A stretch of 64,000 bases of DNA, taken from NCBI RefSeq assembly GCF_020535545.1, contig NZ_CP084752.1:3251501-3315500 (forward strand), in the 5' to 3' direction. Shown here piece by piece: positions 52,046 through 60,627 of the stretch. Position 1 is the stretch's first letter, and each line of letters opens with the position of its first letter. A program made the translations under genes and the position numbers. The stretch is from Roseateles sp. XES5. Lineage in GTDB: Bacteria; Pseudomonadota; Alphaproteobacteria; Rhizobiales; Rhizobiaceae. The notes below the pieces were generated by a model that was given only the letters and a program-made list of their open reading frames with translations, was not told the origin of the DNA and did no database searches.

Positions 52046-53629
52046 TCAGGCGCTGAGCCAGCATCGCAGCGGCGCGTCGCCGTTCATGAGTTCACCCGCG
52101 GGATTGTCCACCCAGCCCTGGACGCTCTCACTGACGCCGTCGATGAAGTCGTTGAACATCGGCGCGATCAACCCGCCTTCGTCGCGCATGATTTCCGACA
52201 TGTCGCGATACATCGCCCGCCGTTTCGTCTCGTCGAGTTCCGCGCGTGCGGTCGTCACGAGTTTGTCGAAGGACTCGTTCCTGAAGCGGGTGTCGTTCCA
52301 GTCCGCCGATGAGATGTAGCCGGTGGAATACATCTGGTCCTGTGTAGGCCGCCCGCCCCAATAGGAGGTCGAAAAGGGCTGCACATTCCAGACGTTCGAC
52401 CAGTAGCCGTCGCCGGGTTCACGTTTGACGTCGATCTCGATGCCGGCCTTCTTGGCGCTTTCCTGATAGAGAACCGCGGCATCGACCGCACCGGGAAACG
52501 CGACTTCCGATGTGCGCAGCACAACGGCGCCACCATGTCCGGACTTCTTGAAGTGGAAGGCGGCTTTCTCGGGATCGTAAGCCCGCTGCTCGATCGCTTC
52601 ATAGAGCGGATAGGCCTTGTTGATGGGGGTATCGTTGCCGACCGAGCCGTAGCCTTGCAGAATGCGTTCGATCATCGTCTCGCGATCCATCGCGTATTTG
52701 AGGGCGAGGCGCAGGTCCTTGTTGTCGAAGGGGGCCGTGTCGCAGAACATGTTGAACGGATAGAAGCCGCGACCGGATACGTTGCGGATCGTGACCCGCG
52801 GCATGTTCTTCAGGAGCGCGACGGTTTTCGGTTCGATCCGGTTGATCATGTGCACCTGGCCGCTCTGCATGGCGGCGATGCGCGCTGTCGCGTCGTTGAT
52901 GACGACGATCTCGATCTGCTCGGCAAACCCGACGCTGTCGCTGGCCCAATAGTTTTCAAAGCGGGTCGCGTTGTAGCGGACGCCTGCCTCGCTGCCGGCG
53001 AGCTTGTAAGGGCCGGTGCCGATCGCAGCTTCGGGATTGTCCTTCCCGCCATTCGGCTGGATCACCAGATGATAGTCGATCATCAGGAAGGGCATGTCGG
53101 CATTGGCTTCCTTCAGGGTGAAGACGACGGCGTCACCATCCGCCTTGACCGTTTCGATGCCCTTGAGGATGCCGAGCGCGCCGGATTTTGCGCTTTCGTC
53201 CGAGTGACGCTCGATCGTCGCGACGACGTCGTCCGGTTTCAGCGTCCTGCCGTCGTGGAACTGCACGCCCTTGCGGATCCTGAAGGTCCAGGTCTTGGCA
53301 TCTGGCGAAGCGCTCCATTCTTCTGCAAGAACCGGAACCGGCGAACCATCCGGCGCGAGCCAGACAAGGGTTTCGCCCCACAGGTGATTGACCATTGCCG
53401 TGACCTGATTGGTGGCAAGGCCGGGGTCGAGACTATCGGTCGATGCACCGCCCTGCATGCCGATCCTGATCGTTCCGCCGCGCACCGGCCCTTCGGCCCG
53501 CGCCGCGGTGGACAGCAGGGAGCCCGCGGCGGCAAGGCCCACACCGAATACGGCGCTGCGGCAGAGAAAGTCGCGACGCGACATCCGGCCTTTTGCAACG
53601 AGGCCGGAGAGATAGTTTAGCTCATCCAT
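52046..53629 (-). CDS. Tat-exported ABC substrate-binding protein, peptide/opine family 5
   Basis: 527 residues from ATG 53629 (GGGGA upstream). Twin-arginine signal: MSRRDFLCRSAVFGVGLAAA and TAARAEG. Family 5 binding fold: IRIGMQGGASTDSLDPGLAT, LWGETLVWLAPDGSPVPVLA, WSASPDAKTWTFRIRKGVQF, NPEAAIGTGPYKLAGSE and LRLALKYAMDRETMIERILQ. It normally feeds a dipeptide, nickel or opine importer, but no permease or ATPase gene is nearby. It is divergent from a MocR-type regulator gene and upstream of the phosphodiesterase gene. Confidence 0.88.
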   Translation of the reverse strand: MDELNYLSGLVAKGRMSRRDFLCRSAVFGVGLAAAGSLLSTAARAEGPVRGGTIRIGMQGGASTDSLDPGLATNQVTAMVNHLWGETLVWLAPDGSPVPVLAEEWSASPDAKTWTFRIRKGVQFHDGRTLKPDDVVATIERHSDESAKSGALGILKGIETVKADGDAVVFTLKEANADMPFLMIDYHLVIQPNGGKDNPEAAIGTGPYKLAGSEAGVRYNATRFENYWASDSVGFAEQIEIVVINDATARIAAMQSGQVHMINRIEPKTVALLKNMPRVTIRNVSGRGFYPFNMFCDTAPFDNKDLRLALKYAMDRETMIERILQGYGSVGNDTPINKAYPLYEAIEQRAYDPEKAAFHFKKSGHGGAVVLRTSEVAFPGAVDAAVLYQESAKKAGIEIDVKREPGDGYWSNVWNVQPFSTSYWGGRPTQDQMYSTGYISSADWNDTRFRNESFDKLVTTARAELDETKRRAMYRDMSEIMRDEGGLIAPMFNDFIDGVSESVQGWVDNPAGELMNGDAPLRCWLSA

Positions 53630-53707
53630 CGATAGTCCCCCGAGTGGCTGAAATGGCCTGGTCAGCGGCTCGTCCGCAGACCGTGATGCCTGATCCGGGG
53701 TGGATAT

Positions 53708-53759
53708 TATTCGGCAAGAATACCGTATACATGTCCAGAAATCGGAAAAATGACCAGTC
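53708..53759. promoter_or_regulatory. Candidate operator in the binding-protein/MocR divergent region
   Basis: TATTC-GGCAA-GAATA (53708-53722) is an inverted repeat, followed by GTATAC, and GTCCA occurs twice about 22 bases apart (near 53733 and 53755). The promoters of both divergent genes must be here. Assignment to the MocR protein is inference. Confidence 0.35.
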
Positions 53760-53762
53760 CAC

Positions 53763-55283
53763 TTGGTGGCTGGCACAGGCGTAGGGAGAGGTATCATCGC
53801 CCGCACGATCGACGGTTCCAGCCTGGATGGATTGATACTCGATGGCGAAAGCGATCGCCCGCTCTACCTTCAGCTCTATGACGGTCTGCGGGGAATGATC
53901 CTGTCGGGCGCGATTTCCGGCGGGACGCGCATCCCTTCGACGCGTGTTCTCTCGGAAAGCCTCGGGGTATCCCGCTTCACGGTGGTGACGGCGATCGACC
54001 AGCTCGTGGCCGAGGGATATCTCAGTTCCATGCGGGGCAGCGGCACCTATGTGGAAACCGTTCCACGCCGTCAAAGCCGGCCGTCCGACGCTTCTGCCGA
54101 GGGCAAGGATTTTCCACCGGATCGGTTCGCAGACAAGTTGTCGCGGCGGGGGCAGGCGTTGACATGGCGGACGTCGCTGACGCTGAACGACGGTTCGCAG
54201 CACCTGCATATGGCAACGCCCGACCATCGGCTGTTTCCCGTGGATATCTGGTCACGGTTGACGAAGGAGGTCTATGCGGCGGGCGACTTCCGCATCGTCA
54301 ATTACCGCGAGATTTTACGTCCCTCCCTGCTCGAAGAGCAGATCGCCCGTCATATCGCCGTCAGCCGCGGCATCCGGTGCGAGCCGGAGGAAGTGGTGAC
54401 GACGCTTGGCGCGCATCATGCCGTCACGCTTCTCGCCGAATTGCTGCTCGATCCGGGCGACACCGTCGCGTTCGAGGAGCCTGGCATGGCGGCGATCCGA
54501 TCAATTTTCCAGTCCTCCGGCTGCAAGATCGAACCGATGCATGTCGATGCATCAGGGCCGGACCCGCACACGGTCGCCAACCGTGACGTCAAGCTCGCCT
54601 TTGTCACGGCCGCGAAGCAGCAGCCCATGACCATCGCGATGCCCATGAAGCGCAAGCTCGAAATGCTGCATTGGGCGGCAGATCGCGGCACACTGATTAT
54701 CGAGGACGACCTCGGCAGCGAGTTCCGTTATCGGGGCGGTCCCATTCCGCCGTTGAAGGCGCTCGACCAGGCTGATCAGGTCATCTATGTCGGCGCTTTC
54801 AGCATGACCTTGCTGCAATCGTTGCGCGTCGGCTACATGATCATGCCGAGGGCGCTTGCGGAGCAATGTCGTCGGTTGATCCAGGTTCGCTACAGGGCGC
54901 TGCCGCAGTTTACCGAGCAGATCGTCGGTCGGCTTATCGAAGACGGCCACTATGTTCGCCATCTGCACAGAATGCGCCGGATCTATGCCAAGCGACAGAA
55001 CCGGCTTCTGCAAATTCTGCGATCCGATTTCGCCGATATTTTCGAGCCGCCCGAGTTCGCTTCGGGCTTCTACAATCTTTGTTATTACAGGGATCAGCCG
55101 GTCGATGAGGATGCGATCCTGATCCGTTGCCGGCAAAACAATCTCGGCGTCGAGCAATTGTCCTATTACTTTGCAAACCGGACCTCGCCCAGGAAGGCGC
55201 TTCTTGTCGGTTTTGCCGCATCCAATGAAGACGAGATCGAATTCGCAACGAAATTGTTGAGGCGCTGCCTGGTCGCGACATAA
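53763..55283 (+). CDS. MocR-type regulator lacking the PLP-binding lysine
   Basis: 506 residues if TTG 53763 is used; the start is uncertain because GGGAGAGG near 53784 points to a downstream codon that is not a standard start. GntR winged helix: LYLQLYDGLRGMILSGAISG, RIPSTRVLSESLGVSRFTVV, SSMRGSGTYV. The aminotransferase-like domain is complete in length, but the usual SFSKTLxPSLRxGY reads GAFSMTLLQSLRVGYM, with Met348 at the lysine position. EDDLGSEFRYRGGPIPP replaces EDDYDSEFRY, and the usual SHQYPTG is QQPMTIA. PLP cannot form a Schiff base here, so ligand sensing must differ. Divergent from the Tat binding-protein gene. Confidence 0.85.
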   Translation: MVAGTGVGRGIIARTIDGSSLDGLILDGESDRPLYLQLYDGLRGMILSGAISGGTRIPSTRVLSESLGVSRFTVVTAIDQLVAEGYLSSMRGSGTYVETVPRRQSRPSDASAEGKDFPPDRFADKLSRRGQALTWRTSLTLNDGSQHLHMATPDHRLFPVDIWSRLTKEVYAAGDFRIVNYREILRPSLLEEQIARHIAVSRGIRCEPEEVVTTLGAHHAVTLLAELLLDPGDTVAFEEPGMAAIRSIFQSSGCKIEPMHVDASGPDPHTVANRDVKLAFVTAAKQQPMTIAMPMKRKLEMLHWAADRGTLIIEDDLGSEFRYRGGPIPPLKALDQADQVIYVGAFSMTLLQSLRVGYMIMPRALAEQCRRLIQVRYRALPQFTEQIVGRLIEDGHYVRHLHRMRRIYAKRQNRLLQILRSDFADIFEPPEFASGFYNLCYYRDQPVDEDAILIRCRQNNLGVEQLSYYFANRTSPRKALLVGFAASNEDEIEFATKLLRRCLVAT

Positions 55284-55494
55284 CCCTTCGCAGAGGTCCC
55301 GCATCGCGCCCTTCAATCGGGTGGGTTCTAGGAAGTCCTTCTTCGCTGCAGCTGCAGCAGTCAACGTAACTGCCGCGTTGTGCACTCTGGTTCGTTTCTG
55401 AGCGATGGGCTGCGATATGACCAAAGCGCCAGGCGGGGTCCTGCGTCAGCCTGTCTGCTACATCCGTCGGCGCGCTACGAGACATCGGGCCACT
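55284..55494. other. Intergenic region after the MocR gene
   Basis: 211 bases. GCTGCAGCTGCAGC near 55348-55361 is a short palindromic triplet repeat. No gene seen before the monooxygenase remnant. Confidence 0.35.
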
Positions 55495-55650
55495 TTCAAT
55501 GCAACAAGAATTTCCGCTGCGGGCATCGTTGGATCGGCGGCCGCGCTCTTCCTGCACCGGGCGGCGATCGAGTTCGGGACCTTCAAACGCGCCGACGCCA
55601 TGCGCGAACTGGCCGTCGGTATCAACATGCTGCCGTGTGCCGTTGGTCTC
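55495..55650 (+). pseudogene. Remnant of an FAD-dependent monooxygenase gene (N-terminal fragment)
   Basis: About 50 codons read like the N-terminus of flavin monooxygenases: a decayed dinucleotide motif (ISAAGIVGSAAALFLHRAAI, normally GAGIGGLTAALFLHRAG) followed by FKRADAMRELAVGINMLPCA, normally FEQAxEIRELGVGINLLPHA. There is no start or ribosome site, the Gly-rich loop is damaged, and after MLPCAV the similarity ends. The frame stays open into the antisense of the cupin gene by chance. The enzyme's FAD and substrate domains are gone. Likely debris from a deletion between the MocR and cupin genes. Confidence 0.6.
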
Positions 55651-55689
55651 GCTCTCATCGCGATGCGACAGAGCGAGACCAACGATTCT

Positions 55690-56142
55690 TCAGCACGCCA
55701 TCTGAAGCGCTTCTATCCCGTGTCGCTGCATCGCGGCGCCGATCCGGCCGAAGTCGGGTTCGCCCTGCGGCACCACTGTCCCGATTTCGCGGAAGAAGGC
55801 CGTCATCGATGGTTCGACAAGCACGAGCATGCGCGCGGACGTGCCACTTTCATTCATGTAGTTGTGGGGCATATCGCCGTCGATGCTGATGGATGTGCCG
55901 GCTTTCGCCGTGACCGTCACCGGAGGCTTTCCCGCCGCGAAATGCCGGATGGTGACCTCACCGTCGATCACATAGAACAGTTCGGGCGAGGCGTGTCTGT
56001 GCGGAGGCGTGCCGGAGCCCGGCGGGATCTCTACTTCCACGAGTTCGACATTTGCGCCCGCAAACCCGCCCAGGAACCGGATATGATCCGCGACGACCCA
56101 CCGGGCTTCGCCGTCCTGCGGCGTCGTGACTTTCATGCTCAT
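55690..56142 (-). CDS. Cupin-domain protein
   Basis: 150 residues from ATG 56142 (AAGGAGA upstream). Single cupin_2 barrel: PPGSGTPPHRHASPELFYVI (metal His pair and Glu) and GDMPHNYMNESGTSARML (second His). No catalytic partner domain. The TetR gene ends upstream, 26 bases away (TetR stop 56168, cupin start 56142), so both form an operon. May be a dioxygenase, isomerase or small-molecule binder; unknown. Confidence 0.85.
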   Translation of the reverse strand: MSMKVTTPQDGEARWVVADHIRFLGGFAGANVELVEVEIPPGSGTPPHRHASPELFYVIDGEVTIRHFAAGKPPVTVTAKAGTSISIDGDMPHNYMNESGTSARMLVLVEPSMTAFFREIGTVVPQGEPDFGRIGAAMQRHGIEALQMAC

Positions 56143-56167
56143 TGCCAAATCTCCTTGGCTTTCGATG

Positions 56168-56776
56168 TTACGTCCGCGGCGACGAGCCCGAGGCGACCGC
56201 GGACAGGATCGTTTCGAGCGCCCAAGAGGCAGCTTCTCCGGCTTGGGCACCGGTGAGGCCGCCATAATCCTTGAGGACCTCCCAGGCGGAGGCCGAGTAG
56301 AGCAGGTGCGCCAGCGCCTCGACCCTTCTGGCCTCGGCCGGCGAAAGGTGGGCCAGTCGTGGGGCGAGCGCTGCGGCGAAGATCAGGCGACGACCGGCGA
56401 TCATCGCAGCGCGCATGTCCCGTCCGGTGCGGGAATGAAGGGAAGCGCGGATGGCGGCCTCATGGGCGTCGAAACGTGGGAAGGCCTCCGTCGGCCCTTC
56501 CACGATGGCGTCGACATCCTTAGGCGCGATGGAGGCGCCCATCATGTCGTTCAGCCATGGCCAGAAGGCTGCGAGAAGATCGTCCTTTGTCGGGAAGTGC
56601 CGAAACACCGTTCGCCGCTGCACGCCCGCTTCGGTGGCGATCGTCTCCATGCTGATCTCATCCGGCATGCCGGAGGCACTCATCAGCCGGTAAAGCGCCT
56701 TCAGGATCGCTTCGCGCGTTTCGCGTGCTTTTTCCTGTCGGAGTGGGCTGTTGTAGCTGCGGGCTTCCATCGGCAT
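56168..56776 (-). CDS. TetR-family transcriptional regulator
   Basis: 202 residues (ATG 56776 or 56770). Helix-turn-helix: ISMETIATEAGVQRRTVFRH, FPTKDDLLAAFWPW. C-terminal ligand domain of AcrR type (LIFAAALAPRLAHLSPAEAR). Upstream of the cupin gene in one operon, divergent from an MFS gene 302 bases away. Inverted sequence GTGACAC/GTGTCAC in the gap is a likely operator. Confidence 0.88.
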   Translation of the reverse strand: MPMEARSYNSPLRQEKARETREAILKALYRLMSASGMPDEISMETIATEAGVQRRTVFRHFPTKDDLLAAFWPWLNDMMGASIAPKDVDAIVEGPTEAFPRFDAHEAAIRASLHSRTGRDMRAAMIAGRRLIFAAALAPRLAHLSPAEARRVEALAHLLYSASAWEVLKDYGGLTGAQAGEAASWALETILSAVASGSSPRT

Positions 56777-57078
56777 GGCCTTTCGTAAATCGTGACACTA
56801 TGTGTGCCATTAATTTCGCGATCCGTCAATTGGTGTCACTTCTGGTGCACCTAAATTGTTCGTGACGGTGACAGCGTTTTCGGGCATAGTTGAACAGTCC
56901 AGCAGCAGGATCGACAGGCCTTCCGGCGAGGGAGCGGACCCAAGACGATGAGCCCGAGCAGCTGGACCGGGAGGCGACGTCCGATGACAGGATGCAGCGC
57001 GGCTGACCGGAACGCCGGCGGGAGGAGGGGCCTTATGCTTCGCCTGCTGTCCCGCTCTTTTCGCGAGCGGGTGATCTC
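56777..57078. promoter_or_regulatory. Divergent promoter region, TetR/MFS
   Basis: 302 bases without a gene. GTGACAC (56792-56798) and GTGTCAC (56833-56839) are inverted, and each is followed by a related half (GTGTGCCA; TGGTGCAC), giving a symmetric array across about 60 bases in an AT-richer stretch. Fits a TetR operator near the tetR start. The second part holds no clear signal. Confidence 0.45.
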
Positions 57079-58299
57079 ATGACAGAGAACGAACCCGTCG
57101 CCGGGCGCGGCCGCAGCCTCGCTCTTCTTGTCCTCGCCGAGATCGGGGCAATGTCGCTCTGGTTCGTTTCCTCCGCAATTCTGCCGGAACTGTCTCGGGA
57201 AGCGCAGCTTGGCGCCTCGCGGGCAGGATTGCTGTCCGCTGCCGTCCAGTTTGGCTTCGTGATCGGCGCCCTTGCCCTGGCGGTTCACGGAACGTCGGAT
57301 CGCTACGATCCGCGCCGCGTCTTCGCGGTGAGCGCGCTCGTGGCGGCGGGGGCGAATGCGCTTCTCGTCGTCACACCGGTTGGTGGCAACCTGCAGGTCC
57401 TGTTGCGGGCGATCACCGGCATGGCGCTGGCCGGAGTCTACCCTGTCGGCATGAAAATCGCCGTCGGTTGGACGACACGGCGGCGCGGATTGGTGGTGGG
57501 AATGCTGGTCGGCGCGTTGACGCTCGGCTCGGCGACACCCCACGGGCTTGCGCTGGCCGGAGGGGCGGCCTGGCGCGATACGGTGATGCTGGCAAGCCTG
57601 TTGGCCGCCACGGCCGCCATGCTGATCCTGGCGACGCGCCTCGGACCGCATCACGCCACCGCGTCACGGTTCGACCCCTCCGCGCTTCGGCTGGCCTGGC
57701 GGCTGCGCCCCGTACGTCTCGCCTATTGCGGATATCTTTGCCACATGTGGGAGCTCTATGCCTTCTGGGCCTGGATCGGCACGGCCCTGACGGCGTCCCT
57801 GACGCTGGCGGGGGCGGACGAGGCGGCCTGGACGGCGCGGCTGGCGACATTCTTCGCGATAGGACTGGGGGGCCTGTTCTGCGTTCCCGCCGGCGCGTTT
57901 GCCGACCGCGTCGGGAAGGCGCGTGTTGCCGGCGGCGTGATGGGGCTCAGCGGCTGTCTGGCAATTGCCACCGCCTTGAGCTTCGGCGGCTCGCCGGCGT
58001 TGACGGTGCCGCTTGCCGTGCTCTGGGGAATTTGCGTCATTCCCGACAGCGCCCTGTTTTCCGCGCTGGTCGCCGACGGTGCGCCACCGGATCGGGCGGG
58101 AAGCCTGATGACGTTTCAGACCGCCCTCGGCTTCCTGCTGACGGCAATGACCATTCAGGCCGCGCCTCTCCTGGCAAGCGCGTTCGGCTGGCGTCCGACG
58201 CTGGCCGTCTTCGGGATCGGGCCCTTGCTGGGTGTCGAGGCGATGCGGCGGCTTGCCCGATTGCAAGGCGGGGGGCGCAAGGCCGCCGTGCACGCGTGA
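57079..58299 (+). CDS. MFS transporter
   Basis: 406 residues, 12 predicted membrane helices. Opens with a short polar N-terminus, then ALLVLAEIGAMSLWFVSSAI. MFS motif area DRYDPRRVFAVSALV and, in the second half, PAGAFADRVGKARVAGGVMG. It looks like the bacterial nitrate/cyanate-like or sugar efflux-type branch, but the substrate is not readable. The region after the gene is short (131 bases to the sigma gene). Confidence 0.85.
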   Translation: MTENEPVAGRGRSLALLVLAEIGAMSLWFVSSAILPELSREAQLGASRAGLLSAAVQFGFVIGALALAVHGTSDRYDPRRVFAVSALVAAGANALLVVTPVGGNLQVLLRAITGMALAGVYPVGMKIAVGWTTRRRGLVVGMLVGALTLGSATPHGLALAGGAAWRDTVMLASLLAATAAMLILATRLGPHHATASRFDPSALRLAWRLRPVRLAYCGYLCHMWELYAFWAWIGTALTASLTLAGADEAAWTARLATFFAIGLGGLFCVPAGAFADRVGKARVAGGVMGLSGCLAIATALSFGGSPALTVPLAVLWGICVIPDSALFSALVADGAPPDRAGSLMTFQTALGFLLTAMTIQAAPLLASAFGWRPTLAVFGIGPLLGVEAMRRLARLQGGGRKAAVHA

Positions 58300-58430
58300 G
58301 TGCGGATCTGAGCCGGCTGCCTTCGCCACGTTTCTTCCGTCCGTTGCCGAGCGCGCAAAATTGATCCAACATTGCTGCCGTTCACCATCGCCGGTGAAGG
58401 CTTGACGAGGTCGTCGATGGAACATGGCGC

Positions 58431-58970
58431 GTGACGGGCAACGACATCTCCACTCTCCTCGGCCGGATCGCCCTGCGGGACCGCAGGGCCTTCGCGGCGC
58501 TCTACGACAGGAGCGCACCGAAACTCTTCGGCATTTGTCTTCGTATCCTCAAGGACAGGAGCGAAGCGGAAGAAGCGTTGCAGGAGGTCTATGTGAAGAT
58601 CTGGCAACGCGCGGATCGGTACGTTTCAGGCGATACCGATCCGATGTCGTGGCTGGCGGCCATTGCGAGAAACCAGGCGATCGACCGTATTCGCGCCCGG
58701 CGGCCGACGGCCGTCGACATCGATGAGGCCTACGATCTCGCCGATGCGCGTGCGACCCCTGAGGAGAATGCCGTGCTTTCCTCGGAGGGGAGGCGGATCG
58801 AGAACTGCATGAACGAACTTGAGCCTGACCGGGCATCGGCCGTGCGCCGTGCCTATGTGGAGGGCGTAACCTACGAAGAACTCGCAGAGATGTTTGGCGT
58901 GCCCCTGAACACGATGAGAACCTGGCTTCGGCGAAGCCTGTTGAAGCTGAGAGAGTGCATGAACCGATGA
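58431..58970 (+). CDS. sigK: ECF sigma factor, SigK type
   Basis: 179 residues from GTG 58431. Region 2: FAALYDRSAPKLFGICLRIL, EEALQEVYVKIWQRADRY and WLAAIARNQAIDRIRAR. Region 4: CMNELEPDRASAVRRAYVEG and TYEELAEMFGVPLNTMRTWL. The start codon is GTG; a nearby out-of-frame ATG (58424) reads only a Pro/Arg-rich peptide. The ATGA overlap with the next gene couples it to its anti-sigma factor. Downstream fasciclin gene gives a SigK-RskA-type module. Confidence 0.92.
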   Translation: MTGNDISTLLGRIALRDRRAFAALYDRSAPKLFGICLRILKDRSEAEEALQEVYVKIWQRADRYVSGDTDPMSWLAAIARNQAIDRIRARRPTAVDIDEAYDLADARATPEENAVLSSEGRRIENCMNELEPDRASAVRRAYVEGVTYEELAEMFGVPLNTMRTWLRRSLLKLRECMNR

Positions 58971-59686
58971 CGGCACCTGAAGACGGCAAGGAAAGCGAAC
59001 GACGCGACGAGGCAATCGCCGGCGAATATGTGCTGGGACTGCTCTCGCAGAGCGACCGTCGCAAGGTGGAGGCGCGCATCGGGACGGACACGCGCTTTGC
59101 AGCTCTGGTCGCGCAATGGGAAGCGAACCTCTCGCCCCTCAACGACGATTATGAACAGGTTCCGCCGCCCGCCGGCACATTTGCCGCTGTCGAGAGCCGC
59201 CTCTTCGGCGCCGCATCCGCCCCGAGCCGGTCGGCCTCGTTTGGCGGGATCTGGAACTCCGCCTCTTTCTGGCGGTGGGCGGCGCTGGCCTGCCTGATCG
59301 TCGCGGTCGGCGCGGTCCTGTCGACCAGCCTGCCGCAGGAAGCCCCGCAATCCGGGTTGGTCGCCGAACTCTCCGGCGAGGGTGCTGGCGTCGACCTGCT
59401 TGCGCGCTATGACGGAGACAGCGGCCGGCTGCGTTTTACACCGGTCGCAGCCCGCAAACCCGAGCAGAAATCGCTCGAACTCTGGCTTGTCGAGGGGGAT
59501 GCTCCTCCCGTCTCTCTCGGCGTCCTTCCGCAGACAGGGGAGGGCGACGTTGTCGTGCCGCCTGAAATGCGGGAACGCCTTGTCGCTGGCGCGGTCCTCG
59601 CCGTGAGCGTGGAGCCGTTCGGGGGCTCTCCGACGGGGACGGCAACGGGACCGGTCATCGCCTCCGGTTCAGTGCGGCTACCCTAA
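58967..59686 (+). CDS. Anti-sigma factor, RskA type
   Basis: 239 residues from ATG 58967. The cytoplasmic N-terminal part has the anti-sigma pattern AGEYVLGLLSQSDRRKVEAR and VAQWEANLSPLN. One membrane helix lies near residues 105-122 (WAALACLIVAVGAVLST). The periplasmic C-terminal RskA-like domain contains KPEQKSLELWLVEGDAPPVS and LGVLPQTGEGDVVVP. It holds SigK inactive until proteolysis. Overlaps sigK by four bases. Confidence 0.92.
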   Translation: MTAPEDGKESERRDEAIAGEYVLGLLSQSDRRKVEARIGTDTRFAALVAQWEANLSPLNDDYEQVPPPAGTFAAVESRLFGAASAPSRSASFGGIWNSASFWRWAALACLIVAVGAVLSTSLPQEAPQSGLVAELSGEGAGVDLLARYDGDSGRLRFTPVAARKPEQKSLELWLVEGDAPPVSLGVLPQTGEGDVVVPPEMRERLVAGAVLAVSVEPFGGSPTGTATGPVIASGSVRLP

Positions 59687-59750
59687 CCTCAGATAAGAGG
59701 GTTGAAAAATATCTTCAATATAGGGCGCTTAGCGAAAATCTGCGTCGGCC

Positions 59751-59779
59751 TGAAACTCTTTTTCTCAAGCTCCCGTTAC
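59751..59779 (+). promoter_or_regulatory. Possible ECF-type promoter before the fasciclin gene
   Basis: TGAAAC (59751-59756) and CGTT (59774-59777), 17 bases apart, resemble generic ECF -35/-10 elements. The typical SigK consensus known from mycobacteria is not obvious. Weak call. Confidence 0.3.
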
Positions 59780-59854
59780 TCATCAGGATCGCCCGATCGG
59801 GCATCACCCTGGGAGGGCCCGCATGGCGTGGGCCGAGAAAAGGAAGGACGATCC

Positions 59855-60412
59855 ATGACCCGTTTTGCTATCCGCTCCATCGTGCTCAGCGCCGCTCTTG
59901 GCCTCAGCGCGCTTGCCGCGCAGGCGGAAAACCCGATGGTCGGCGGTGCGCCGATGTTCGCGGACAAGAACATCGTCGAGAACGCCGTCAATTCCAAGGA
60001 TCACACGACACTGGTCGCCGCGGTCAAGGCGGCAGGCCTCGTGGACACCCTCGCGGGGGCTGGCCCGTTCACGGTCTTCGCGCCGACGAACGAAGCGTTC
60101 GAGGCATTGCCGGCGGGCACCGTCGACACCCTGCTCAAGCCGGAAAACAAGGACAAGCTGGTCAAGGTCCTGACCTGCCACGTCGTCGCCGCCAGCGCGC
60201 TTTCCGAGGCGATCGGAAAGATGATCAAGGATGATGGCGGCAGCCATCCGGTGAAAACGGTCGGCGGCTGCACGCTGACGGCCAAGATGGACGGCGACAA
60301 GATCACCCTGACCGACGAGACCGGGGGCACGGCCACCGTCACGATCGCCGACGTCAAGCAGTCGAACGGCGTCATTCATGTCATCGACAAGGTATTGCTG
60401 CCGAAGGCTTAG
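59855..60412 (+). CDS. Secreted fasciclin (FAS1) domain protein
   Basis: 185 residues from ATG 59855 (AGGAAGGA upstream). Signal peptide MTRFAIRSIVLSAALGLSAL, ending at AAQAEN. One FAS1 domain: TTLVAAVKAAGLVDTLAGAG, PFTVFAPTNEAFEALPAGTV and SNGVIHVIDKVLLPKA (H2 motif). FAS1 proteins are extracellular adhesion-type domains. It follows sigK-rskA by 168 bases, as MPT70/MPT83-type genes do in mycobacteria, so it is a probable target of this sigma factor. A long GC-rich hairpin follows. Confidence 0.95.
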   Translation: MTRFAIRSIVLSAALGLSALAAQAENPMVGGAPMFADKNIVENAVNSKDHTTLVAAVKAAGLVDTLAGAGPFTVFAPTNEAFEALPAGTVDTLLKPENKDKLVKVLTCHVVAASALSEAIGKMIKDDGGSHPVKTVGGCTLTAKMDGDKITLTDETGGTATVTIADVKQSNGVIHVIDKVLLPKA

Positions 60413-60435
60413 CTTCCACATCGAGAATATGGTTT

Positions 60436-60460
60436 GGCCGCCGGGCTGTGCCCGGCGGCC
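60436..60460 (+). terminator. Hairpin after the fasciclin gene
   Basis: GGCCGCCGGG (60436-60445) and CCCGGCGGCC (60451-60460) pair over ten bases around CTGTG. The T-run is weak, so termination is likely but not perfect. Confidence 0.6.
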
Positions 60461-60627
60461 TCTATCGGGTCATTCCCTCGGGACGATGCCAGTCGCATGA
60501 GGTCCGGCATTCGCCCGCCGAATGCACGACCTTTCTTGGTGCGTGCCTCAAGGCGGTTTGGCGATGGCGAGCGGCGTTTACGCTCGCGGCGTCGCAGGGC
60601 GCCGTTTCCCGGCCTGCGCGGCGAGGC

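Noticed and set aside
58424..58726. 100-codon frame starting at ATG 58424
   Set aside because: Out of frame with SigK and Pro/Arg-rich; the SigK frame has all sigma motifs and the GTG start.
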